Shown: in pieces, positions 18,645 through 27,447 of the stretch | Layout of the letters: each line of letters begins with the position of its first letter | Numbering within the stretch: position 1 is the first letter of the stretch | Assembly: GCF_004769235.1 (NCBI RefSeq) | Contig: NZ_RQFG01000016.1 | Coordinates: forward strand, 62,001 to 126,000 | Origin: Leptospira kanakyensis | GTDB taxonomy: Bacteria > Spirochaetota > Leptospiria > Leptospirales > Leptospiraceae | Length of the DNA stretch: 64,000 nt | Direction of reading: 5' to 3' | Translations under genes and position numbers: made by a program | Notes under the pieces: generated by a model | Databases searched by the model: none | Told to the model about the DNA's origin: nothing | Seen by the model: only the letters and a program-made list of their open reading frames with translations

Positions 18645-19847
18645 ATGCTCTCCCAACACACTGAACTTCCGTCTTTCCCTCCTTTTGATTCTTGGAAAGG
18701 GATCTCCCAGTATTTCCCCGTACAGAACGATTCTGTTTGGTTGAATTATTGTGGAACCACACCTGTTTCCACTTATGCCATCCAGATGATGAATCTCTAC
18801 TTCCAGGAATATGCAAGGTTTGGGATTTTTGCCCCGAGTTTTGCGGAACCGGCAATCAAATCTGCCATCCGCGGATACATTGCAGAAATTTTACATTGTG
18901 ATCCATCAGAGATAGGAATTGTGCATAACACTAGTGAGGGGATCAATCTTTACTCCCATAGCATCCAAATCCCAAAAGGAAAACGAATCCTTGTTTTAGA
19001 AAACGAATATCCAAGTAACGTGTATCCTTGGGAACATTGGAAAGAAAAAGGTGTGGGATTAGATTTTATCCCCGTCGGCAAAACTCCCGATGAATTTTTA
19101 ACGAACCTCAAAAACGAATTGGAAAAAGGAGATGTGTATATCCTTAGCCTATCGCCTGTTCATTGGTGTACGGGAGTAGTTTTTGATATGGAAGCCGTTT
19201 CCAAACTTTGTGAAACTCATTCCACAAAACTAGTGATTGACGGAAGCCAAGCGGTAGGTCATATCCCTTTGGATTTTGGAAAACTGAAAGTTGCTTTTTG
19301 TGCCTTTGCCGCGTGGAAGTGGTTACTTGGTCCGTTGGGTTTGGGCGTTGTGTATTTATCCAAAGAAGAATCCAAAGGATTCAAACTGATCTTCAAAGGC
19401 CAAGCCAGTGTGGTGAATGATTCCAGTTATTTTCCATATCGGGATGAATGGAAACCCGCCGCCGACCAATTTGAACAAAGTACAATCAACTTCAATGATT
19501 GGATTTATTTTTATGCATCTCTAAAGATGTTGTCGACTCTTGGTTTCTCTCGGGTGAGGGAACGGATTTACCAAGTGGCGGGGATGTTTAAGGATGCCCT
19601 TCACGATCTTGGTTTTACTTTAGAATCGGATGCATTTCCCAATGTCAAAACGGGAATCCTTGCCATCACAGGCCATAAAGATCCTTCCAAGTTCCAACCG
19701 GAAGCCATTCAGGCCTTTTTAAAACAAAGAAAAATTACAGCTGCGGTGCGACTGGGACGACTCCGAATGGCTCCTCATATTGCGATTGAAGAAGAACATG
19801 TGGCCCGAGTGAAAGAAACCTTAAAAGAATACCTAAGTCAAAGTTAG
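18645..19847 (+). CDS. Class V aminotransferase family PLP enzyme
   Basis: A 400-residue PLP-dependent enzyme of the cysteine desulfurase/isopenicillin N epimerase branch. VIDGSQAVGHIPLDF holds the Asp and Gln that contact PLP. The Schiff-base lysine is Lys225 in AAWKWLLGPLG, where most relatives have SxHKW. HNTSEGIN near residue 90 belongs to the phosphate site. No conserved active-site Cys loop of IscS/NifS is evident near the C-terminus, so sulfur transfer is unlikely. The true reaction is unknown (epimerase, lyase or kynureninase-like are all used in this group). It stands alone between alr and the BASS transporter, with 25 bases to the latter. Confidence 0.82.
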   Translation: MLSQHTELPSFPPFDSWKGISQYFPVQNDSVWLNYCGTTPVSTYAIQMMNLYFQEYARFGIFAPSFAEPAIKSAIRGYIAEILHCDPSEIGIVHNTSEGINLYSHSIQIPKGKRILVLENEYPSNVYPWEHWKEKGVGLDFIPVGKTPDEFLTNLKNELEKGDVYILSLSPVHWCTGVVFDMEAVSKLCETHSTKLVIDGSQAVGHIPLDFGKLKVAFCAFAAWKWLLGPLGLGVVYLSKEESKGFKLIFKGQASVVNDSSYFPYRDEWKPAADQFEQSTINFNDWIYFYASLKMLSTLGFSRVRERIYQVAGMFKDALHDLGFTLESDAFPNVKTGILAITGHKDPSKFQPEAIQAFLKQRKITAAVRLGRLRMAPHIAIEEEHVARVKETLKEYLSQS

Positions 19848-19872
19848 GTGGAAGGGTTTATTCGATTCCTAT

Positions 19873-20817
19873 ATGGTTACTAAAATTTCTAAACTGATTG
19901 TGACTGCTTTTCCGGTTGTGCTTCTTTTGGTTTCCGCCATTGGATTTGTGTTTCCTGAAAAAATCATTTGGTTTAAAGGTCCTTGGATCACTTATAGCCT
20001 CGGTGCCATTATGCTTGGGATGGGACTCACGCTGGAAGCAGAGGATTTTATCCGGATTTTAAAACAACCAAAGCCGATTCTTATTGGAACTATATTGCAA
20101 TATACGATTATGCCAATACTTGGATATTCTCTAGGGTTTTTGTTCCAACTCCCCGAGGCCTATGCTGTTGGCCTCATCCTTGTTTCTTGTTGTCCTGGTG
20201 GGACCGCATCCAATGTGATTACATTTTTGTCCAAAGCGGACGTCCCTCTCAGCGTAACCTTAACATCTGTCTCAACAATCCTAGGAATCCTCGTGACTCC
20301 CTTTCTCATTTCTGTTCTCATTGGCAGTCGTTTGGAAATTGATAGGTGGGGTCTTGTATTAACTACCTTCCAAGTGATCTTAGTCCCTGTTGGATTGGGA
20401 TTATTTTTGAAATCAATTTTCCCAAAACTCACAAAGGAGATTCAAGATTTTTTTCCCGTACTTTCTGTACTGTTGATTGCGATGATTGTTGCTTCGATCA
20501 TTGCCAGTGGGAAAGATACCATCCTCCATTCGGACTTCCGTATCTTTTTTGCGGTCATCCTTTTACACTTAGGTGGGTTTGGACTGGGTGGGATGTTTAG
20601 CTGGTATCTGACAAAAAATGCAAAAACGTCCAAAACCATTTCGATTGAAGTCGGGATGCAAAATTCAGGGCTCGGGGCAGTGCTTGCGAGGACACATTTT
20701 CTCGATCCGAGCACCGCAATTCCTAGTGCTTTATCGAGTTTGACCCATTCCCTTTTGGGGAGTTTGTTTGCGACCTATTTCAGAAGGGAATTAAAAAAAC
20801 CAGCTATTGTCGATTGA
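19873..20817 (+). CDS. Bile acid:sodium symporter (BASS) family transporter
   Basis: A 314-residue inner-membrane protein with nine or ten hydrophobic helices. The signature for the family is the sequence around residues 100-120, SCCPGGTASNVITFLSKAD. This is the first crossover region of the sodium site. EVGMQNSGLGAVLA near residue 258 is the second half of the inverted repeat. Bacterial relatives carry organic anions such as pantoate or keto acids; bile acids need not be the substrate. It follows the aminotransferase by 25 bases and may share its transcript, which would suit transport of a keto- or amino-acid-like compound, but this is conjecture. Confidence 0.88.
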   Translation: MVTKISKLIVTAFPVVLLLVSAIGFVFPEKIIWFKGPWITYSLGAIMLGMGLTLEAEDFIRILKQPKPILIGTILQYTIMPILGYSLGFLFQLPEAYAVGLILVSCCPGGTASNVITFLSKADVPLSVTLTSVSTILGILVTPFLISVLIGSRLEIDRWGLVLTTFQVILVPVGLGLFLKSIFPKLTKEIQDFFPVLSVLLIAMIVASIIASGKDTILHSDFRIFFAVILLHLGGFGLGGMFSWYLTKNAKTSKTISIEVGMQNSGLGAVLARTHFLDPSTAIPSALSSLTHSLLGSLFATYFRRELKKPAIVD

Positions 20818-20851
20818 CTATATATGGGGTCGGTACGTCATGGCATAAATT

Positions 20852-21013
20852 ATGAGAGAAATCATAAAACTAACCTGTGTCCCATGTGCGATTCCTGGGC
20901 GGTCAAATTACTTCCAGACTAAAAACAAGAAGACAAAGTCGGAAAAACTTGTGACTAAAAAATATTGCAAATTTTGCAAATCTCATACGGATCACAAGGA
21001 ATCCAAAGTCTAA
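20852..21013 (+). CDS. rpmG: 50S ribosomal protein L33, zinc-binding form
   Basis: A 53-residue protein of the large ribosomal subunit. The N-terminus MREIIKLTC, the central NYFQTKNKK and the C-terminal basic tail are characteristic of L33. Cys residues occur as CVPC (9 and 12) and CKFC (39 and 42), the four-Cys zinc-ribbon (C+) form. The start at 20852 gives the family length. The dksA-like gene follows after eight bases, so the two are likely co-transcribed. Its small size makes it easy to overlook; the match is unambiguous. Confidence 0.95.
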   Translation: MREIIKLTCVPCAIPGRSNYFQTKNKKTKSEKLVTKKYCKFCKSHTDHKESKV

Positions 21014-21021
21014 GGATTAAG

Positions 21022-21489
21022 ATGCCGAAACCAGCTGCAAAATCTTCATCAGCAGAGAAGGGAGTGGACAAAAAGTTCATCGAAGAGGTGCGTGAGCTCC
21101 TCCAAGAGAAAAAAGAATCCCTCCTGATCAAACTCAACCAGTGGGAAGACACCAGTTCTCCTTCTGGCTTGAAAGAGATGGGAGATATTGCAGACATTGC
21201 ATCCGAACTCAATTCAGAAGCCCTAACTTCTGTGTTGACTGAAAACGAAATTGAAACTCTGCGCGAGATTGAACTGGCGCTAGAAAAAATAGAAAACGGA
21301 ACCTATGGGATCTGCGAAGGAACGAAGAAAAAAATTCCAATCGCAAGACTCAAAGCCATTCCGTGGACAAGATTTACTGTAGAATTTGCAGAGCAAATGG
21401 CTAAAAGCCGTAACCGTGCTGGTGGATACCGTATGGATTCATTATCTGCTTATCCTGCGACTGGAATGGACGTGGATTCTCTCGATTAA
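21022..21489 (+). CDS. DksA/TraR-family protein with degenerate zinc finger
   Basis: A 155-residue protein with a coiled-coil N-terminal half (about residues 15-100, including DIADIASELNSE, which corresponds to the DxxDxA tip region of DksA). A zinc-finger-like C-terminal part begins GTYGICEG. In canonical DksA four Cys bind zinc. Here only the first is kept (CEGT), and the positions of the later pair read WTRFTVEF. DksA binds the RNA polymerase secondary channel and works with ppGpp. Cys-poor variants are known to operate without zinc. I take the ATG at 21022 (AAGGA upstream), eight bases after rpmG, rather than longer frames that would overlap rpmG. Role in the stringent response is inferred. 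Confidence 0.82.
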   Translation: MPKPAAKSSSAEKGVDKKFIEEVRELLQEKKESLLIKLNQWEDTSSPSGLKEMGDIADIASELNSEALTSVLTENEIETLREIELALEKIENGTYGICEGTKKKIPIARLKAIPWTRFTVEFAEQMAKSRNRAGGYRMDSLSAYPATGMDVDSLD

Positions 21490-21582
21490 GAGAAAATCCC
21501 TTATTCTTTAGAAACAAGATCCCAATTCAAATCCACACAGTCCGAATTCTCCCGATTCCCTTAAATTTACAATTGATTCACT

Positions 21583-21594
21583 GAGCTTAAGCTC
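21583..21594. promoter_or_regulatory. 12-bp perfect palindrome before the O-antigen ligase-like gene
   Basis: GAGCTTAAGCTC is a perfect palindrome ending 15 bases before the GTG start at 21610. It could be a regulator site or part of a leader hairpin; no further evidence is available. Confidence 0.35.
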
Positions 21595-21609
21595 TAAACT
21601 CCTTCTATC

Positions 21610-23688
21610 GTGAGTTTTCTAGGCCGCTTTCGTTCTTTACCCATTTCCGATCTCCTTTTCTTTTTTTTCTGTACCTTCTCTGTTTGGAGCCTCCATCGGT
21701 ATGTGGAACCAGTTCCTGGTAACCATTTCTATCCTTCCTTTCTTTTGCAATTTGCCTTTGGATTTTTTCCACAAATGTACCAGAGAAAATGGGGAAGGAT
21801 TTTTACAGCTCTTGGAGTTTTTACTTTTTTACGTCTGCCTTATCTTTCCGGTCTTCCCATGGTTGGTTCCTACCAGCTTGTTGGTTTGTTTCTCGGATCC
21901 ATTCTGGGGATCTGGACGAGAGAGTTCATCCTTGTCCTTCTTGGGAGGAATGAAACAGCCCTCCCCAAACAATCGGAACAAATCCTTAGGGATTGGATGA
22001 TTCGTAATCCCACTGGGAAATCCAATCTCCCCATTTGGTATTCGACCTATTTTGGGTTTATTTTCTTTCTTTGTCTTTTAACAGTACTTTGTCTTTTCCA
22101 ATACCAAGGTCTAGGGCTTGTGACTGGACTTGGAATCCAAGAGTATTTGTATTTTCCTTCTCTTTCTTCTAGAGAAGCTATGGGACTTTCTTGTAAAATC
22201 CTAGTTCCCACTTCGTTTGTGATTTTATATCTATTTTCCGAAGAACGGTCTATGCCAACTCCGTCTAAGGATAGTTTGTCGGAACAACTCCGGTTCGGAT
22301 TGTTTTTAGGATTGGGAATCAATTTACTTGTGATGAGCATCCAATCCATTTGGAGTTTGGATTTTTTTTCAGAAGGAACTTTAGAAAGTGTGAAGGTTGG
22401 GCGTAGTACTGGACTTTTTCAAGATTCTGGATCGGCTTCTTGGATTCTTCCTGTATTGTCTCTACTTTGGATTTCCAAACTCATTCAGAATTGGCGTAAG
22501 TCCAAGGAAAGGTTCAGTTTGGTTCTGGCGGTCCTTTCTTTTTTATTTGTGACTTGGTTAGGACTGAGACAGGGAAAGGCATTTTGGGTGGTTTGGAGCA
22601 TTTCGATAACCATTGGACTCATCCATCTAACCACTGATTTGTGGATCATTTCAATCACTAAAAAAAGAATCACTCGTATGGGTTTGTATTTACTCATTCC
22701 AATTTTGGGTTTTTTGACTTTATACGGCTTGAGTTTTATACAAAAAGATTGGGATCTCATTGCCTTATCAAAACGTTTTATGGATGCGGTTCCCGTTTGG
22801 AGAAAGGAACCTTATTTAGCTTTCGAAAAAATGGATCTGACTCGTGCAGAACTTTTGACCATTTGTATGGAAGGGATCAAAACCAATTTGTGGCTTGGGA
22901 ATGGAATAGGATCTTTTCCACTAGCTCTCCTTGATCCATTTCGGGTAGGAACCAAAACTTCGATTGCTATGATTGATTTCCCACCTAACTTCTTTTTGTG
23001 GTTGGTTTATGATTTAGGGATTTTAGGGAGTTTTGTTTTTTTCTTTTTTATCTCTCTCTTTTTATGGGAGAGGGGACTTTGGAAACAATGTTTACTCCTT
23101 GTTTTGCCCTTTTTATTCGGGGTTCAAATCCAAAACTCAGATGGGGCTTTCCTTTGTTTTTATTTAGTTTTACTCGGAGAAAAAGGAACGGGATTTTCCG
23201 CTACTTTTGATAAGTTTAGAAAAACTATTTGGTTTTCTCCCTTACTCCTTATCCTTTCCTTGGGCCTTCCTTTAAATTACGCATTGTTTTATTCGCAGAG
23301 GTACTGGGATTTAGGAATTGGATCTGAATTTCGGAAAAACCAATTACGAGAATACCAAGTAGCAGCGACTCTTCCTCCAAGATCACCTAACTTTGAATAT
23401 GAGTTTCATGGAAAGGTTTGGGAATGGAAACTTTCTGAATTTGGATCGGCAAGGTCAGGGCGAATTTTTTTAGAAACCACAGACAAAAGTCCAGTTGTAG
23501 AAGTATTGTTTTTGAATTCTGATAAAAATATCATTAAACAAGAGTTATTTGAAGAAACAAAGTATGGATATTCCTGGTCTGGAGAATGTCCAAAGGGTGC
23601 ATCCTTTCTCCGATTAAAATCTAGATCTAGGTTAGAATTTCGATTGCCCCGATCTCAGTTTGATGGGAACAACCGAATCCAATTTTAA
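21610..23688 (+). CDS. O-antigen ligase (Wzy_C)-like membrane protein
   Basis: A 692-residue inner-membrane protein with about twelve hydrophobic helices. Helices are dense in the N-terminal 250 residues, and a further cluster lies at about 390-550. The segment near residues 435-475 (WLGNGIGSFP followed by the loop before PPNFFLWLVYDLG) corresponds to the periplasmic loop of the Wzy_C/O-antigen ligase domain. In WaaL this domain joins O-antigen to lipid A-core. The last 130 residues form a soluble beta-rich domain without membrane helices, an extra feature relative to standard ligases. The start is GTG. The substrate in Leptospira is not known from sequence. Polymerase (Wzy) is an alternative to ligase. 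Confidence 0.7.
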   Translation: MSFLGRFRSLPISDLLFFFFCTFSVWSLHRYVEPVPGNHFYPSFLLQFAFGFFPQMYQRKWGRIFTALGVFTFLRLPYLSGLPMVGSYQLVGLFLGSILGIWTREFILVLLGRNETALPKQSEQILRDWMIRNPTGKSNLPIWYSTYFGFIFFLCLLTVLCLFQYQGLGLVTGLGIQEYLYFPSLSSREAMGLSCKILVPTSFVILYLFSEERSMPTPSKDSLSEQLRFGLFLGLGINLLVMSIQSIWSLDFFSEGTLESVKVGRSTGLFQDSGSASWILPVLSLLWISKLIQNWRKSKERFSLVLAVLSFLFVTWLGLRQGKAFWVVWSISITIGLIHLTTDLWIISITKKRITRMGLYLLIPILGFLTLYGLSFIQKDWDLIALSKRFMDAVPVWRKEPYLAFEKMDLTRAELLTICMEGIKTNLWLGNGIGSFPLALLDPFRVGTKTSIAMIDFPPNFFLWLVYDLGILGSFVFFFFISLFLWERGLWKQCLLLVLPFLFGVQIQNSDGAFLCFYLVLLGEKGTGFSATFDKFRKTIWFSPLLLILSLGLPLNYALFYSQRYWDLGIGSEFRKNQLREYQVAATLPPRSPNFEYEFHGKVWEWKLSEFGSARSGRIFLETTDKSPVVEVLFLNSDKNIIKQELFEETKYGYSWSGECPKGASFLRLKSRSRLEFRLPRSQFDGNNRIQF

Positions 23689-23702
23689 TACCTTTTTTAA
23701 AT

Positions 23703-24197
23703 TTAAACTAACCTTCGGATGTATAAATCCTTAGTAATTTTGGCGACGGTTTTCCCGTCTTCACCAACCACTTCGGTTTCATAGGTTCGAATGGTTTTTT
23801 TCTCTTTTTTCAAAAGTTCTTTTAAGTTTGCAAACTCACTATCTGGAATATGGAAGGTAGCGGTGACAGTTCCTTCTCCGGGTTTCACAAAATCAATTTT
23901 TGCTCCCTTATCCCAAACCATATAATCTTTACCCAAATTCATCATCAGTAAAAACATAAAAAACGGATCACACATAGAATAAAGAGATCCTCCGAAATGA
24001 GTCCCCACATAATTTGTGTTTGATAAAATGAGTGGCATAGAAACTACCATTGTATTTTGATCCACAAGTTTCGGTAAGATGTTGGCACCTTCATAAGGTT
24101 TGAACATTCGGAATGCCTGTTCAAACCCATAAGTTTGTTCTAAAAATTGCCATAAAGGATGTACTTTGTATTCCAGAAGGATTTCTCTGTGTCTCAT
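23703..24197 (-). CDS. Hotdog-fold thioesterase-like protein (DUF4442 type)
   Basis: A 164-residue protein that resembles the DUF4442 hotdog family. It has THFGGSLYSMCDPFFMFLL at the helix that packs in the hotdog, and AKIDFVKPGEGTVTATF in the following strands. Members are thought to act on acyl thioesters. I take the ATG at 24197; a TTG at 24215 would add six residues. It lies 20 bases after the stop of the acyl-adenylate ligase gene on the opposite reading order (the ligase ends at 24236 and is transcribed first? both are minus strand, ligase upstream). The pair therefore forms an operon, and joint action on acyl groups is plausible but unproved. Confidence 0.75.
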   Translation of the reverse strand: MRHREILLEYKVHPLWQFLEQTYGFEQAFRMFKPYEGANILPKLVDQNTMVVSMPLILSNTNYVGTHFGGSLYSMCDPFFMFLLMMNLGKDYMVWDKGAKIDFVKPGEGTVTATFHIPDSEFANLKELLKKEKKTIRTYETEVVGEDGKTVAKITKDLYIRRLV

Positions 24198-24235
24198 AAA
24201 TCCAGTTGAAAACAATAGAACGATTGGTCTACTAT

Positions 24236-25408
24236 TTATTCTATTGGTTTTTGATCCAAAAAAACTGATTCACTGTCGTATTCCTGACTACATAGTTTTG
24301 TTATGGTAGGATAGTCGATTTTCCCGTTGGGTAATCTGGGCATGGAATGATTTGTTAGAACTAATTTTGGGATATGGCTTTCTGGTAAATCCTTTCGCAT
24401 CCGAATGAGAACCTCCTCGGGTGTTAGGTTTGTCGAACCAAAAACACCAATTGTATCTCCTGATTCACCTGAAATACAAACACAAACAAATTCACCTGGT
24501 AAAGACAAACCAAGGATTTCTGATTCGATCCTGTCTAATGAAACTCGTTTCCCTTTATGTTTGATGATTCGGTCTTTTCTCCCTAAAAGATACCATCCCA
24601 GTTCTGAACCATTACCTAAATCATTTGTCGCATAAAATTCGTTTGGTGGTATCCTGAATTTGACCCAACCGTTTTCTTCCAAAAGGAAAAACTGATTTGA
24701 TAAATAAGGGCTACGGATCTGGAGTTCTGATTCCTCGATTCCTTCTTCTTGAAAGAATTTTGTTTCTACATCATTTAAAATCTGAAACCGATTTTGGCGG
24801 AGTGGGTCGCGGTAACCGATGGCACCGGTTTCAGTGGATCCATAAATTTCCAAAACAGAAATCCCTCCTTTGTCTCGAAGGGTTCGTGCTAAAGGAACGG
24901 GAAATTTCATTCCAGAAACGATGGCATTTTTGGGGAGAGGGGAATGGGCATCCACTGCTTTTTGCAACTGGGGTGCGGATGTGATCCAGAGATAGGTTTC
25001 TTTACTGGGTTTTTCGATATGAATCGGAATACCCAGTCGTTTGGGAATCAAATACCCCCACAAAAGGCCGTAGAGATGGCAGAAGGGCACAGAAACAAAC
25101 ACTCCCGCTTTCTTTGTTCCTTGGAAAAGGGACTGGACTAAGTTATCTTTTGTCCAAAAGGAAATTTCGGATTCGATTTCAGACCATTCCTTCCAAACCA
25201 TTTTTGGGACTCCTGTTGACCCTGAGGTCACGAGGCAAAAAGACTTTTTGGAATCTAAGACAGGGAGTGGGTATTTATGGAGATGGTTTTCTAAGACGGT
25301 TCCTTTCCAGAGTGGATCGACTAGGATGGGTTGGTTCGATTCTAAATCGAGTTCAAAGTTTCCAGATAGAAAATACTCGGAGTCAGCAAAACGAAGGACA
25401 GAAGCCAT
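24236..25408 (-). CDS. Acyl-adenylate-forming ligase (AMP-binding enzyme), short form
   Basis: A 390-residue member of the ANL superfamily, which activates carboxylic acids with ATP. The phosphate loop TSGSTGVPK is at residues 61-69, EIYGSTETGAIGYRD follows near 190, and LLGRKDRIIKHKGKRV gives the hinge and C-terminal domain. The usual 500-residue enzymes have about 150 more residues before the P-loop, so the N-terminal subdomain is strongly reduced. The catalytic C-terminal lysine is probably in LPNGKIDYP. It precedes the hotdog-fold gene by 20 bases on the same strand. A terminator of the upstream LruC gene lies right in front of the start codon. Substrate is unknown, most likely a fatty or aryl acid. 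Confidence 0.82.
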   Translation of the reverse strand: MASVLRFADSEYFLSGNFELDLESNQPILVDPLWKGTVLENHLHKYPLPVLDSKKSFCLVTSGSTGVPKMVWKEWSEIESEISFWTKDNLVQSLFQGTKKAGVFVSVPFCHLYGLLWGYLIPKRLGIPIHIEKPSKETYLWITSAPQLQKAVDAHSPLPKNAIVSGMKFPVPLARTLRDKGGISVLEIYGSTETGAIGYRDPLRQNRFQILNDVETKFFQEEGIEESELQIRSPYLSNQFFLLEENGWVKFRIPPNEFYATNDLGNGSELGWYLLGRKDRIIKHKGKRVSLDRIESEILGLSLPGEFVCVCISGESGDTIGVFGSTNLTPEEVLIRMRKDLPESHIPKLVLTNHSMPRLPNGKIDYPTITKLCSQEYDSESVFLDQKPIE

Positions 25409-25410
25409 AA

Positions 25411-25437
25411 AACAAAAAATCCTCCCCCCAGGATTTG
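25411..25437 (-). terminator. Terminator after the LruC-domain gene
   Basis: On the minus strand AAATCCT, six G and AGGATTT form a perfect 7-bp hairpin followed by TTTTGTT. The AGGA in the second arm is also the only Shine-Dalgarno-like sequence before the ligase ATG at 25408 (about eleven bases away). Termination and ligase translation could therefore affect each other. Confidence 0.65.
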
Positions 25438-25473
25438 GAGGAAGGATTTCTTTTAAGGTAGGCCTATCTATTT

Positions 25474-27276
25474 TTAAGCGGCTTGTTGTTTTCCTAGTCT
25501 TTTCTTCATTAAGAACCCAAGAGCAGCTCCTATGACGATCAAACTTGCAGATACCTCTAAAGCATTTTTCTGAACTGCTTTGATGAGGTAGGCAGAAAAC
25601 CCATTGTCAACATAGAAGTCACTCACTCGGACTACGTAGGATGGACGGTTGGGAGCTGGGATTTGGTCTACATGTAGATACCAATCTTTATGAGCCACAC
25701 CGTTTGAGTTCATCCAAGCGTTGAAGAAAATGTAACCAGAAGTAGACGGTTTGCGAATGTCGGCACCTTCTGTTGGGTGGTTAAAAATTCCCGGAACAAT
25801 GATGGCCCATGGGAATCCTTTGCTGTCTAGGAAAGAATCTTTACCAGCACTGTTTGTGAAGTAACCAGGACGATAGATTTGTCTAAACACTCCATCTGTC
25901 TTTTGGTTGATGGCAAGGAAATAATTCAAATGCCCACCCACTAGGTTTTTGGTTTGGTTCAAATCCACTGGTTCTTCAAATGTAATGGTAATATTTGCTG
26001 TCACACCACGAACAAAGTCATTGATAGTGAATGTAGTTCCAGCACTTGGAGCGTTTTTACTTCCAAATAATGTTTTGTCAGAACTTGGAAGGATAAGAAC
26101 TCCACGTTTAAGTTGTGCAGATGTTAAAGTTCCACCAGTACAGTCTCCTGTAGCGTTAGCAGTATACTTGGGTGCAGCAGCACAACCATTCCATGGGTTT
26201 CCAGTTCCGTTTACATAACTTACTTGAACGGTTGCATTGGTTGGAACATTCAATGAAAGTCTAAGTTCATGATTGTATCCAGCACCTTTTGCAACGTGGG
26301 TATATGTTCCACGAATCACCTTAACTTTGTTTGCTGGTGTTTTGTCCATCTCAGTAGTAAACACTGTTGAGTGGTCGTTTAGGTCTGCATCACCTGCAGA
26401 AGGAAACATGTCTTCAAATGCGATTGTGTATCTACCAGAACGTGCAGTGGTAGCAAGACTTGGATCTTCTGGGAATTCATCATAAATATTGGCAATTCCG
26501 TCGCAATCAGTATCAACTGCTTGCACACAACCATTCACTGGTTGGAAGTTTGTTGTGTCTACATTGACAACAGGAGCAACCACTACAGTTCCTGAACCGC
26601 CAGCAGCAGGTTGTTGCACCGGAGCTGTTCCATTCAGTTCCACCACTTCTCCAGTGGTTGGATTCACACCAATCACACTGATTTCTACAGTTGTGACAGT
26701 CGGAGGAACACTAATGGGAATGGTTACCGATCCGTTGGAGTCAGTAGTTCCTACGCCAACCACATTCGGTTGTCCCGTAGTTGTTGTTTCTGTCACAGTG
26801 ACTGGTGCGTTAGCCACAGGGCCTGATTCATTTCCAACCACAACAGTGACAGGAACAGTCACATTGGTTTCAAAATTAAAATTACCACCATTGGTTTGGT
26901 CTACAACCACAACTGTTGTTTCATTCACAACCGTAGTTGGTGTAGGAGCCGGAGTTGTGACAACCGGTGCCGGAGTTGGCTCTGGAGTTGTTGTAGTTTC
27001 CGGCGTAGTTGTTGTTGGTTCTGGTGACGTTGTCGAAGTTTGGTCTCCGCTTGTAGCACCATCGGTTGGTGTGGTTTCCGCCGGAGCCGTGATTTGGCTT
27101 GGGTCTGTGGTTTCGAGTCCCACTACTGTAAAGGTGCCTTCGCCTTTGCTTGTTTCCGTTGTTTGTGCGGTTCCATCACCGAGTCCCAAAAATGGGAGAA
27201 GTAATAAACCTTTCTTTTTATTGGAGCAATCCAATAAAACAAGGGGAATTGTTAAAAGAACTAACCATCGTTTCAT
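25474..27276 (-). CDS. LruC-domain lipoprotein with Thr/Pro-rich stalk and C-terminal membrane tail
   Basis: A 600-residue exported protein. A signal peptide ends in a lipobox (VLLDC, Cys17), which marks it as a lipoprotein. Residues 35-125 are a Thr/Pro/Glu-rich low-complexity stalk. Beta-rich repeats follow at about 130-235 and an Asp-rich DTDCDGIANIYDEFPEDP motif (calcium-binding thrombospondin type 3-like) near 258-275. The LruC (DUF4842) domain spans about 280-565. Unusually the chain ends with a hydrophobic stretch (about 575-590) followed by KKRLGK, resembling C-terminal sorting or anchor tails. It has a Shine-Dalgarno AGGA before the ATG. The domain is named after the Leptospira uveitis antigen LruC; function is unknown. 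An anchor at both ends would be odd and should be checked. Confidence 0.85.
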   Translation of the reverse strand: MKRWLVLLTIPLVLLDCSNKKKGLLLLPFLGLGDGTAQTTETSKGEGTFTVVGLETTDPSQITAPAETTPTDGATSGDQTSTTSPEPTTTTPETTTTPEPTPAPVVTTPAPTPTTVVNETTVVVVDQTNGGNFNFETNVTVPVTVVVGNESGPVANAPVTVTETTTTGQPNVVGVGTTDSNGSVTIPISVPPTVTTVEISVIGVNPTTGEVVELNGTAPVQQPAAGGSGTVVVAPVVNVDTTNFQPVNGCVQAVDTDCDGIANIYDEFPEDPSLATTARSGRYTIAFEDMFPSAGDADLNDHSTVFTTEMDKTPANKVKVIRGTYTHVAKGAGYNHELRLSLNVPTNATVQVSYVNGTGNPWNGCAAAPKYTANATGDCTGGTLTSAQLKRGVLILPSSDKTLFGSKNAPSAGTTFTINDFVRGVTANITITFEEPVDLNQTKNLVGGHLNYFLAINQKTDGVFRQIYRPGYFTNSAGKDSFLDSKGFPWAIIVPGIFNHPTEGADIRKPSTSGYIFFNAWMNSNGVAHKDWYLHVDQIPAPNRPSYVVRVSDFYVDNGFSAYLIKAVQKNALEVSASLIVIGAALGFLMKKRLGKQQAA

Positions 27277-27447
27277 GTTGAGATATCCTACCTGTATAGG
27301 GAATTGAACGACAAAATATGAAAAAAAGCAACGGCGATTTAAAATAATTTAGGGAAATCCATTGGATTTTTTGGGGAATGTACGAACAGAGTTTAAAAAA
27401 AATGAACAAATTGCCCGCAAAATCAGACATAAAGGCATTTTTATATT

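Noticed and set aside
26489..27307. Long plus-strand open frame (272 codons) opposite the LruC gene
   Set aside because: It is antisense to the Thr/Pro-rich stalk and repeats. The composition there leaves few stops on the other strand. Its translation is a Val/Thr/Gly-rich low-complexity chain without signal or domain.
27355..27371. AAATCC-ATT-GGATTT followed by T-run on the plus strand
   Set aside because: No plus-strand gene ends before it; it lies between minus-strand genes where its orientation makes no sense as a terminator.
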